Assembly: GCA_016788165.1 (NCBI GenBank)
Contig: JAEUTH010000040.1
Span: forward strand, 1 to 64,000
DNA length: 64,000 nt
Reading direction: 5' to 3'
Source of the DNA: Bacteroidia bacterium
Lineage (GTDB): Bacteria; Bacteroidota; Bacteroidia; AKYH767-A; OLB10
Shown here in pieces: positions 56,630 through 64,000 of the stretch. How positions within the stretch are numbered: the first letter of the stretch is position 1; each line of letters starts with the position of its first letter. A program made the position numbers and the translations under genes. The notes beneath the pieces are model-generated. The model did not search any database, was not told the DNA's origin, and worked only from the letters and a program-made list of their open reading frames with translations.

Positions 56630-58417
56630 TTAATTTATTACAGGTACGGTTTGCATATTATTAAAATCAAACTCATGTATAAGGGTGTAAGGTTCGTAGG
56701 CCGATGTACGGGTAAGCAGCATTAAGGTATCGGCAATAAAGGTGGTATTATAGTTAACGTGTTCAAAATGCTGAAACACGGTATCGAACACATTTTGTGT
56801 AAGCCCCGATATAACATTAATGCATGGGTTGTATGCTACATAAGTTTGGTGATGTGGCAATTGTAACTGAGCTTGCAGTGATTTAACCAACTGTGTAAGT
56901 GTATTTACTTTTTGCACAGGCAGATAAATATTTTGTTTGTTGTGATGCATGTATGTTTGCAGGATAATGGGTATGGGTGTTTGCAAGGCACACACTTGTT
57001 GCACAGCATCAATAATGGCTTGTTGCTGCTGTTGTGGTGCTTTAAATTGCATAAGCATTAGGTGGCCATAGTTTTTCTGACTGGCTAAGTATGGGTGTAT
57101 GTTAATGGCATTTTGCTGTTGTTTTTTTATTTCGTTGTGTACGTGTTTGGGTGGGTTAATGGCCAGCACAAACTGCGGTTGTGCTGCATCGGGTGCAGCC
57201 GATGATAAGCTGTTGCTTATGCCATTAAACGGGTTAAAGGTGCGTAATGATTTTGCACTGCCTACAGCACGCATTATGGCGTGGCTGCCATAGTTTTTAC
57301 GCAGGTTGTCCATGGTTTGATACAGGGCAAGCAGGTGTGCACTGTCTTCGAACAGGTTTATCTGATGTGCACCATTTAGCAAGTGCGAAAAGCGTACGCC
57401 AATAAGCCTAACCAGCATGCGCCTTTGATACAGTTTATCAAACAATTGTTTTACACCACTAATAAGTAAATGGTCGGCACAGGTGTGGGCAATACGTACT
57501 TGTGTGGTGTGCGTATCGAAGTTGGCATAGCGTATTTTTACGGCAATGCATGCGGTAAGTTTTTTTTCGCACCGCAACTGAAACGCTAATTTTTCAGTCA
57601 TTTTTACCAATAGTGCTTTCAGCATTTGTACGTCAATGGTATCGCTGTCAAATGTTTCTTCGGTAGATATGCTTTTGCGTTCGTTATAAGGTTCAACGGC
57701 TGTGTTATCAATGCCATTGGCTTTGCGCCAAATAATCAAACCGTTTTCGCCCAGTACATTTTGCATCAGCTCTACAGGCATATCTTGTATGGTTTTTACT
57801 TTTTCTACACCCATGCTGCGCAACAGTGCAGTAGTTTTTTCGCCTACCATAGGTATTTTACTTACGGGCATGGGAGCCAAAAATGATTTTTCGGTGCCGT
57901 AGTTTACATACATCTGATTGTTGGGCTTGGCCTCGCCAGTGGCTACTTTGCTTACGGTTTTATTTTTTGATAAGCCAAACGATATGGGCAAGCCTGTTTC
58001 GCGTATAATGCGTTGGCGTAGTTCTGTAGCCCATTTGTAACAGCCAAAAAACTTATCCATGCCGGTAAGGTCAATATAAAACTCGTCAATAGAAGCTTTT
58101 TCATATAGCGGCACTTGCTCTTTAATAATTTGGCTAACTATATCGCTATACTCAGTATATTTATCATAATCGCCACGTATAAAAATGGCTTCGGGGCATA
58201 GGCGTTTTACCAATTTAGTGGGCATGGCTGCATGTATGCCAAACTTACGCGCTTCATAACTGCACGATGCTACTACACCACGGTCGCTGGTGCCACCTAC
58301 AATTACAGGCTTGCCTTTAAGTTCGGGGTGCATTAGGCAGGATACGGAAACAAAGAATGAATCTAAATCCATGTGCACAATACTGTTTGAAGGGTTGTTG
58401 TGTAAAAGAATCATCAA
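56630..58417 (-). CDS. dinB: Y-family DNA polymerase with unusual C-terminal domain
   Basis: A 595-residue protein; the first 360 residues are a DinB-type polymerase: MDLDSFFVSV (Asp17, Asp19), KASIDEFYIDLTGMDKFF (Asp111/Glu112), palm/fingers and a little-finger domain. A sliding-clamp motif QINLF lies at 352-356. The remaining 235 residues are extra. Residues about 415-595 (FVLAINPPKHVHNEI, YGHLMLMQFKAPQ, PIILQTYM, NPCINVISGLTQNVFD, LLTRTSAYEPYTLIHEF) follow the strand-helix order of 2H phosphoesterases/2'-5' RNA ligases, but both HxT motifs are degenerate (HLM and CIN-V). A binding, not catalytic, role seems likely. It starts nine bases after the radical SAM gene. Confidence 0.85.
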   Translation of the reverse strand: MMILLHNNPSNSIVHMDLDSFFVSVSCLMHPELKGKPVIVGGTSDRGVVASCSYEARKFGIHAAMPTKLVKRLCPEAIFIRGDYDKYTEYSDIVSQIIKEQVPLYEKASIDEFYIDLTGMDKFFGCYKWATELRQRIIRETGLPISFGLSKNKTVSKVATGEAKPNNQMYVNYGTEKSFLAPMPVSKIPMVGEKTTALLRSMGVEKVKTIQDMPVELMQNVLGENGLIIWRKANGIDNTAVEPYNERKSISTEETFDSDTIDVQMLKALLVKMTEKLAFQLRCEKKLTACIAVKIRYANFDTHTTQVRIAHTCADHLLISGVKQLFDKLYQRRMLVRLIGVRFSHLLNGAHQINLFEDSAHLLALYQTMDNLRKNYGSHAIMRAVGSAKSLRTFNPFNGISNSLSSAAPDAAQPQFVLAINPPKHVHNEIKKQQQNAINIHPYLASQKNYGHLMLMQFKAPQQQQQAIIDAVQQVCALQTPIPIILQTYMHHNKQNIYLPVQKVNTLTQLVKSLQAQLQLPHHQTYVAYNPCINVISGLTQNVFDTVFQHFEHVNYNTTFIADTLMLLTRTSAYEPYTLIHEFDFNNMQTVPVIN

Positions 58418-58426
58418 CGTAATGGT

Positions 58427-59515
58427 TTAAAATAATTCTAACTGTTGGCCGGTGTATATAGGGCGTTTAAATAGTGTAATATCATAAGCAGGCATAGTAC
58501 GCCCGTTCATGTATTTGTTTTTTGCCATCTTAAATAATTGCTTAATACTTTCGGCCATGGGGCCATCGCCACTCATACGTTTGCCCCAGCGCGAGTCGTT
58601 TACCTGTCCGTTGTGGCAGGCTTTAATCTGGTTCCATATTTTATAGGCAGCATGGGGCAGTGTTTTGTACAGCCAGTCGTTAAAAATGGTTTTTATATCA
58701 CCGTTAAGCCTAACTATGGTATAGCCTGCTGTACATGCGCCTGCATGTGCGGCAGCTTTAATAAGTTCAGGAATTTCATCACTGTTTAATCCCGGTATAA
58801 TAGGGGCCGTCATAACACCTACGGGTATATTGTTTTTGGCAAGCTCCTCAATAAGTTGCAATCGTTTTTTTGCTGTAGCTGTGCGCGGCTCCATCAGTAA
58901 GCGCAGCTCTTCGCGCAAGCTGGTTACCGATACCATTACATGTACTAAATTGTATTGGGCAAGTTGTGTAAGTATATCAATATCGCGCAGCATTAAACTG
59001 TTTTTGGTTATTATGCCTACAGGGTTTTTATATGCCAGCATTACTTCTAATAAGGCGCGTGTTATTTTGTATTTACGTTCGAGGGGTTGGTAACAATCGG
59101 TATTGCCCGATAAGGTAATGGGTTGGCAGGTATAGTTTTTGTTTTCGAAATGCTTGCGCAACAGGGTTGCTGCATGGGGTTTGGCAATTATTTTTTGCTC
59201 AAAATCTAAGCCGGCACTAAAGCCATAATAATTATGTGTATTGCGCGCATAACAATAAATGCAGCCATGCTCGCAACCCTGATAGGGATTTATGGTGTTA
59301 AGCATATTAATATCGGGGCTGGTCATTTTATTGACTATGGTTTTGGAGTTTTCAATAAACACCTGTGTTTTTGTGTTGCTATAAAGTACTTCATCTAAAC
59401 CTTCAACATGCTCGGTAACCAGGGCATGTTTCAGAAAACGGTTGGCTGTATTTAACTGTGCCCCGCGTCCGCTTATTTGATTAGGTGTAGTAGTAAGTGT
59501 TTGATGGTTTTTCAT
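58427..59515 (-). CDS. Radical SAM protein, PA0069/SplB-like
   Basis: A 362-residue radical SAM enzyme with the Cx3Cx2C cluster at Cys81, Cys85, Cys88 (GCEHGCIYCYARN). Family features include the N-terminal SGRGAQLNTANRF, SGNTDCYQPLERKYKITR and VMVSVTSLREELRLLMEPRTATAKKR. Relatives include spore photoproduct lyase-like repair proteins, but the substrate of this subgroup is not known. Its place directly upstream of the Y-family polymerase suggests a DNA-damage role. An array of repeats, not a visible promoter, lies immediately upstream. Confidence 0.88.
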   Translation of the reverse strand: MKNHQTLTTTPNQISGRGAQLNTANRFLKHALVTEHVEGLDEVLYSNTKTQVFIENSKTIVNKMTSPDINMLNTINPYQGCEHGCIYCYARNTHNYYGFSAGLDFEQKIIAKPHAATLLRKHFENKNYTCQPITLSGNTDCYQPLERKYKITRALLEVMLAYKNPVGIITKNSLMLRDIDILTQLAQYNLVHVMVSVTSLREELRLLMEPRTATAKKRLQLIEELAKNNIPVGVMTAPIIPGLNSDEIPELIKAAAHAGACTAGYTIVRLNGDIKTIFNDWLYKTLPHAAYKIWNQIKACHNGQVNDSRWGKRMSGDGPMAESIKQLFKMAKNKYMNGRTMPAYDITLFKRPIYTGQQLELF

Positions 59516-59516
59516 A

Positions 59517-59902
59517 TTGTCTGAACTAAGATTTTTAGGATTACAGGATTACAGGATTTTTGTTTTACTGTCTTAATCCTGGAATCTTAATTTGTCTGAA
59601 CTAAGATTTTTAGGATTGCAGGATTACAGGATTTTTGTTTTGCTGTCTTAATCCTGGAATCTTAATTTGTCTGAACTAAGATTTTTAGGATTGCAGGATT
59701 GCAGGATTTTTGTGTTGTCTTAATCCTATCGTCTTCATATTGTCTGAACTAAGATTTTTAGGATTACAGGATTGCAGGATTTTTGTGTTGTCTTAATCCT
59801 ATCGTCTTCATATTGTCTGAACTAAGATTTTTAGGATTACAGGATTACAGGATTTTTGTTTTGCTGTCTTAATCCTAAAATCTTATAATCCTACAAATCC
59901 TA
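59517..59902. repeat. Five tandem 73-75 bp repeats, left array
   Basis: Units begin with TTGTCTGAACTAAGATTTTTAGGATT at 59517, 59592, 59667, 59740 and 59813 (spacing 75, 75, 73, 73). Each holds two or three AGGATTRC motifs and a later TTAATCCT that pairs with them, so each unit can fold as a hairpin (AAGATTTTTAGGATTA against TAATCCTAAAATCTT in the last unit). They lie between the radical SAM gene and the GxxExxY gene. Confidence 0.9.
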
Positions 59903-59903
59903 G

Positions 59904-60299
59904 TTATTTGTTGTACTCTTTGTTATCGGGGTGTTTGATATTGTAAGTTCTTTTAAATTCTAAACTTTTGCCACCAAAATTTATAAGCAGTCCAACGGGC
60001 AGATTATAAGCTTCAAGGTAATTTATGGATTGAGCAAGATTCAAATCATCCAACAGTGATCGGGCTTTTAGTTCAACCATGATGTTGTCCGCTACGAAAA
60101 AATCAACACGCCTTGTTCCGATTTCAGTGCCCTCGTAATAAATTGTCATCTCCATTTCTCTGAGAAACCGCAACCCTTGTTTCTCCATTTCAATAGCCAG
60201 CGCTCTTTGATAAATTACTTCCTGAAAACCACTTCCGAGTACCGTGTGAACTTTCATAGCGCAACCAATAATTTTGTGTGTAATTTCTTCGTGTTTCAT
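59904..60299 (-). CDS. GxxExxY protein (PD-(D/E)xK nuclease-like fold)
   Basis: A 131-residue protein with the family motif G24-F-Q-E27-V-I-Y30 (LGSGFQEVIYQRALAIEMEK) and a possible nuclease core Asp66, Glu76-x-Lys78 (RRVDFFVADNIMVELKA). The family is widespread in environmental bacteria, function unknown; a DNA-related role is inferred from the fold. It is flanked on both sides by the same 73-77 bp repeats, five on its 3' side and three on its 5' side, which suggests the repeats and gene spread together. Confidence 0.88.
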   Translation of the reverse strand: MKHEEITHKIIGCAMKVHTVLGSGFQEVIYQRALAIEMEKQGLRFLREMEMTIYYEGTEIGTRRVDFFVADNIMVELKARSLLDDLNLAQSINYLEAYNLPVGLLINFGGKSLEFKRTYNIKHPDNKEYNK

Positions 60300-60317
60300 T
60301 TTTGAGTTTTTTTAATA

Positions 60318-60562
60318 TTGTCTGAACTAAGATTTTTAGGATTGCAGGATTGCAGGATTTTTGTTGAGTTGTTTTTAATCCTATCGTCTTCATATTGTCT
60401 GAACTAAGATTTTTAGGATTACAGGATTACAGGATTTTTGTTGAGTTGTTTTTAATCCTATCGTCTTCATATTGTCTGAACTAAGATTTTTAGGATTGCA
60501 GCATTACAGGATTTTTGTTTTGTTGTCTTAATCCTAAAATCTTATAATCCTAAAAATCCTAG
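60318..60562. repeat. Three tandem 77 bp repeats, right array
   Basis: Units of the same family start at 60318, 60395 and 60472 (spacing 77 and 77), oriented as in the left array. The last ends TAATCCTAAAAATCCTAG. The array separates the GxxExxY gene from the divergent S24 repressor gene. Confidence 0.9.
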
Positions 60563-60742
60563 TTGTTTTGTGTTGACTCAATCCTACAAATCCGGGTTAT
60601 TGTTTGTATTGCAGTCATATTGTTGGCTGTAATATAATTGTTGTTTGGTTTCGACAAATATATTATGATATTTTTACAATCTTTTATTTGATTGTAATAC
60701 AATCGTTGTTTTATTTGTGGTAAAATTTAAACCGTTAGCCAA
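60563..60742. promoter_or_regulatory. Control region of the S24 repressor with inverted repeats
   Basis: A perfect palindrome GATTGTA-A-TACAATC lies at 60690-60704. A third half-site TTACAATC at 60674-60681 faces GATTGTAA across eight bases. A weaker related site, GGCTGTAATATAATT, is at 60625-60639. These are candidate operators for the S24 repressor itself. No clear copy was found next to dnaE2 or the radical SAM gene. Confidence 0.55.
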
Positions 60743-61567
60743 ATGCACTTCGCACAAAACATAAAACTATTGCGTGCTCGCAAAAAACGCACGCAAGATG
60801 TAGTAGCACAGGCCATGGGCTTTAGTCGCTCTACCCTTAACAGTTACGAAAATGCGCTTATTGTTAACCCTACCATAGAAGCGCTTATAGCTTTTAGCGA
60901 TTATTTTAAAATTGCTATTGATACGCTGCTGCGTGTTGACATGGGCAAGCTATCAGAACGCAAATTGCTGGAGTTGGAAATGGGGCACGATGATTTTGTA
61001 AAAGGCACAAAATTGCGCGTGCTGGCAACAACGGTTGATAGTAATAACATAGAAAATATTGAAATGGTAAGTGTAAGGGCTAAGGCCGGTTACACAGCTG
61101 GCTATAACGACCCTGAGTATATACGTACACTGCCTACATTTCAATTGCCTTTTTTATCGGCCGAACGTAAGTACCGCACCTTTCAGATAAGTGGCGATAG
61201 TATGCTGCCCATACCCGATAAGGCCTACGTTACTGCCGAGTACGTTGAAAACTGGAACGATGTAAAAGATGGCAATGCATATATAGTACTTACTAAAGAT
61301 GATGGCATTGTATTTAAAGTATTGTATAATCAAATGCGCAGTGGCAAAAAACTGCTGCTCAAATCGCTTAATGCCGTTTATGAACCGTATGAAATTAACA
61401 TCAATGAGGTTAAAGAAATATGGAAATTTATAAACTACATCAGCAGCCAGTTGCCGCAGCCCGAAACCACAACCGATAATTTATCCACCAGTGTTAGCAA
61501 CCTGCATAAGGAAATGAAAAAGATTTCAGATGCATTGATGCGAAAAAACAAACGCACATTAAATTAA
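60743..61567 (+). CDS. LexA-like XRE-S24 repressor
   Basis: A 274-residue two-domain regulator. Helix-turn-helix: NIKLLRARKKRTQDVVAQAMGFSRSTLNSYENA (about 6-38). The S24 peptidase has nucleophile Ser153 (QISGDSMLPIPD) and Lys192 (GIVFKVLYNQ), with a likely self-cleavage bond Ala115-Gly116 in RAKAGYTAGYNDPEYIRTLP. Bacteroidota often use such proteins instead of LexA: RecA triggers self-cleavage, releasing damage genes. It is divergent from the mutagenesis cassette and preceded by GATTGTA palindromes, so autoregulation is likely. Confidence 0.88.
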   Translation: MHFAQNIKLLRARKKRTQDVVAQAMGFSRSTLNSYENALIVNPTIEALIAFSDYFKIAIDTLLRVDMGKLSERKLLELEMGHDDFVKGTKLRVLATTVDSNNIENIEMVSVRAKAGYTAGYNDPEYIRTLPTFQLPFLSAERKYRTFQISGDSMLPIPDKAYVTAEYVENWNDVKDGNAYIVLTKDDGIVFKVLYNQMRSGKKLLLKSLNAVYEPYEININEVKEIWKFINYISSQLPQPETTTDNLSTSVSNLHKEMKKISDALMRKNKRTLN

Positions 61568-61698
61568 AAATAGTTGTTGGGTAGCAGCAGGTAACTTAAA
61601 GTAAATAAACTGTTACAACCCGACTGCTATCAGATATCAAATAAACATTGGTTTCGTTACATGATTATTTCGAAACAGTACGATTTATTTGGTGCGCC

Positions 61699-63018
61699 CT
61701 ATTCCTTTATAAACTTGTATCTAAAAACCTCGGTTGGGGCAAGTATTTCTAAAAAATAAATTCCTTGTTCAAAATGGCTTACATCAAATTGGTAGGTATT
61801 GTCAATACCTGAAACATTGGTGTGTTTCATTTTTTCTTTTCCAAAAGCATCATATATTGTAACTGTAACAATTTTTTCAGATGGAAGCAAATGATTTAAC
61901 GAGAAAGCAGTTTTAACCGGATTGGGGTATAAATAATTGCCGGTGTTCTCATGCGAATACATGCCCGATGTGGGGTTTAGTTTACCTAAACTGTCCAATT
62001 TAACAACAACAGATTCTTCGAAATAGGGCTCACCCGGTTGATCATACCACCAATAGTTACCGCCCGCAGCGGCACTATTATCATTACAACGGACAATTGA
62101 AAAATAAAAATTGTGGGCATTATAATTAGACCAAAGTATATTGCCTGATGGACTCATTTTTATAATTTCTGATTCCAGACATATAAACAAATTCGAATCG
62201 TTGCTGTTGGTAATACTGGCAAAGTTGTAATCAAAACAGCTACCTGGAAACGATTTGCTAAATAAACTATCGCCATTATTTCTATCAATTGTCATATAAT
62301 TCCATCCTACAATGGGCGTAAATTGACAAGTAGAATTTATAGTAGCAAAGTTTGAATCGGCCAATTGCACTGCATTTAGAATTCTCATGTCAATGCCCTG
62401 AATAGTACTAAGCGTCCCGTAGTTTTTAGTCCAAATTATTGAGCCATTTTTATCAAGTAACATGGCCAAATAACTATTGTTAATACCTCCAACAGCTAAA
62501 ATATTTTCATTATAACCAATAACCAGATTATTAAAATTTCCAGTACAGGGTGTAGTCCAAACAGTATTGCCTAACGAGTCAGTTTTTAGCACAAAATTAG
62601 ACCCACATAATATATAGCCACTGTCATTGCTTTGTGTAACATAACATGCGCTGATATAAGGATAATACTTTTTCTAAATAGTATCGCCATTGCTATTTAA
62701 CTTTTTTAAAAAGCTACCGTTGCCGTCATATCCCGATAACATGAAGCCGTTATCATAAGTTGTAATAAGCTTTTGTGTAACCTCAATTATTTTTACCCAT
62801 ATACTATCGCCATATTTATTGGTGCGTATTACTTTACCGTACGAACCCACATTATATTTATTGGCAAGTATGATAAATCCACTATCAGGTAACTGATTAA
62901 TACTAATGGCAGCGTTAAAATGCTTTATAGGTTGAAAATATTTTTTATTCCATGTTATTTGTTGGGCATTGCTTTGGATTAAAAATAATATGAATAATAA
63001 AGTAATTTTGATTTTCAT
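61699..63018 (-). pseudogene. Broken T9SS-secreted repeat protein
   Basis: The frame from ATG 63018 gives a signal peptide (MKIKITLLFILFLIQSNAQ) and repeats such as KYGDSIWVKIIEV, then hits TAG at 62674-62676. After the stop the same frame continues KKYYPYISACYVTQSNDSGYILCGSNFVLKTDSLGNTVWTTPC, through to a T9SS tail (YLYPNPVKTAFSLNH to TEVFRYKFIKE). The local sequence GDTI-stop-KKYY matches the repeated GDSIW pattern, so TAG most likely replaces a Trp codon TGG by one base. Otherwise the gene is complete, so the inactivation looks recent. Confidence 0.82.
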
Positions 63019-63054
63019 GAATATCGAGATTAGTAACTTATTAAATCGATTCAT

Positions 63055-63364
63055 ACGAATATAGAAAAGTTTAATTTAAAGGTAATTTGTTATGCATGTT
63101 ATAAATACAATACACTGTCATATACAAAATATTTGGATGGTGTACTTGTCTTTTGTAAATATTACCGCTAACCGAAGGCCGAAGTATTTCCGCTCTCACA
63201 AAGTTAGTTTTAAAGCAGACAAAAATCACATTCAGCTTTTTGATAAATAAATGCACAAACTTGCAATAACCACATCTGCTTTTTACACATGTTAAAGCCG
63301 CATGTTGTAGTAATTGTAACATTTATAGCTTTTATTTATTGATGGTAAGCCATAGGTTTGCCCC
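63055..63364. other. Gene-free interval
   Basis: About 310 bases between the broken T9SS gene and the E1 dehydrogenase start. An 83-codon ORF on minus has no recognisable features and no family likeness. TAGGTTTG at about 63353 resembles a -7 element but lies only a few bases before the E1 ATG, so its role is uncertain. Confidence 0.4.
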
Positions 63365-64000
63365 ATGTTAACCGAACAACAAAAAAAGCAACAAGGTCAT
63401 ACCATATCCTTACCGGTATTACTAAAGGCGTATAGTACCTTATGTACAGCCAAAGCGCTAACCGATTTGTATGAGGAAAATTTTTCTTTTGTTTCAAAAT
63501 ACGTACACGCCACATCGCGTGGGCACGAAGCCATTCAAATTGCTGTGGGTATGCAATTGTTGCCGCAGGATTATGTAAGTCCTTATTATCGTGATGATAG
63601 TATGTTACTGGCTATTGGCTTGCAACCGTATGAACTGATGTTGCAATTAATGGCCAAACGTGACGACCCTTTTAGTGGTGGCCGCACCTATTACTGCCAT
63701 CCCAGTTTACGTAGAGATGATATGCCAAAAATACCCCATCAATCATCGGCCACAGGGATGCAGGCAATACCATGCACCGGAGTAGCTATGGGTATGTGGT
63801 ACCAGGAGCAAATGCAATTACACGATGCCACAAAACCATTACCGGTTGCCGTATGTTCCTTAGGCGATGCATCAGTTACCGAAGGCGAAGTAGCCGAAGC
63901 ATTTCAAATGTCTGTACTTAAATCGTTGCCTATATTATATGTGGTACAGGATAATGGTTGGGATATATCAGCCAATGCCAATGAAACACGTAACATGAAT
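63365..64000 (+). CDS. 2-Oxoacid dehydrogenase E1 alpha component, incomplete at right edge
   Basis: 212 codons are visible and open to the window end. MLTEQQKKQQGHTISLPVLLKAYSTLCTAKALTDLYEENFSFVSKY precedes HATSRGHEAIQIAVGMQL, YVSPYYRDDSMLLAIG and the thiamine-diphosphate motif GDASVTEGEVAEAFQMSVLKSLPILYVVQDNGW (Gly167-Asp168-Ala169). This matches the branched-chain 2-oxoacid or pyruvate dehydrogenase E1 alpha half. Whether the beta half is fused, as often in Bacteroidota, cannot be seen. Confidence 0.87.
   Translation, partial: MLTEQQKKQQGHTISLPVLLKAYSTLCTAKALTDLYEENFSFVSKYVHATSRGHEAIQIAVGMQLLPQDYVSPYYRDDSMLLAIGLQPYELMLQLMAKRDDPFSGGRTYYCHPSLRRDDMPKIPHQSSATGMQAIPCTGVAMGMWYQEQMQLHDATKPLPVAVCSLGDASVTEGEVAEAFQMSVLKSLPILYVVQDNGWDISANANETRNMN

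Noticed and set aside
60190-60393. 67-codon minus-strand ORF overlapping the repeats
   Set aside because: It is a frame through repeat sequence and the GxxExxY start region, with no family-like content.
59517-60562. Repeat arrays as CRISPR
   Set aside because: Units are 73-77 bp with no unique spacers between short repeats, fold as hairpins and have no cas genes nearby.
19541-62676. In-frame TGA and TAG read as recoded codons
   Set aside because: Other genes in the window use TGA and TAA as normal stops, and the affected genes also carry frameshifts; decay is simpler.
63071-63322. 83-codon minus-strand ORF
   Set aside because: No signal, domain or coding pattern; likely chance.

Overview
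This window comes from an AT-rich Bacteroidota chromosome, probably Chitinophagales or Sphingobacteriales. The evidence is secreted proteins ending in type IX secretion (T9SS) sorting domains with PNP motifs, RemB-like and FadL-like beta-barrels ending in Phe, DUF4292, a TANNTTTG-type promoter, and an S24-type repressor guarding the mutagenesis genes. No rRNA, tRNA, IS element or CRISPR array was seen. The genes read as chromosomal housekeeping plus niche metabolism.

Left part (1-19.4 kb, almost all minus strand). A broken T9SS cargo gene lies at the edge. It is followed by kbl-recX, a two-gene aldehyde dehydrogenase that looks like a split ALDH16, a WecA/TagO-type sugar-phosphate transferase, a RemB-like outer-membrane protein and a cysteine desulfurase. 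Next comes a compact envelope block: EnvC-like M23 protein, DUF4292 lipoprotein, TPR protein, sugar nucleotidyltransferase, dut and an O-antigen-type flippase. A class A beta-lactamase sits directly behind gltX.

Middle (19.5-45 kb, mostly plus strand). Here lie a second broken T9SS cargo gene, a 1156-residue outer-membrane protein, a PaaY-like hexapeptide protein and an intact 1185-residue T9SS protein. A redox/persulfide cluster follows (MBL-rhodanese, MarR, pirin, YceI, YjdI-CDGSH) with two matching palindromes that look like MarR operators, closed by a perfect 29-bp terminator hairpin. The next genes form a kynurenine-branch catabolic cluster: 3-hydroxyanthranilate dioxygenase and ACMS decarboxylase on plus, aminomuconate-semialdehyde dehydrogenase and a divergent SDR on minus. 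A FadL-like porin follows, then a NarL-type two-component system next to an S74/T9SS surface protein; CCCC-GGGG inverted repeats flank the regulator.

Right part (45-64 kb). Genes here are acyP, a His-rich secreted protein, enoyl-CoA hydratase, a solo B12-binding mutase subunit, an NtrY-like kinase, trmB and a YgiD-like dioxygenase. Then comes a DNA-damage/mutagenesis cassette on minus: DnaE2-like polymerase, SRAP protein, Y-family polymerase and a radical SAM protein. It is separated from a divergent LexA-like XRE-S24 repressor by eight 73-77 bp repeats that surround a GxxExxY gene. The polymerase carries an unusual C-terminal domain resembling a degenerate 2H phosphoesterase, the most novel feature in the window. 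A third broken T9SS gene and the start of a 2-oxoacid dehydrogenase E1 gene end the window.
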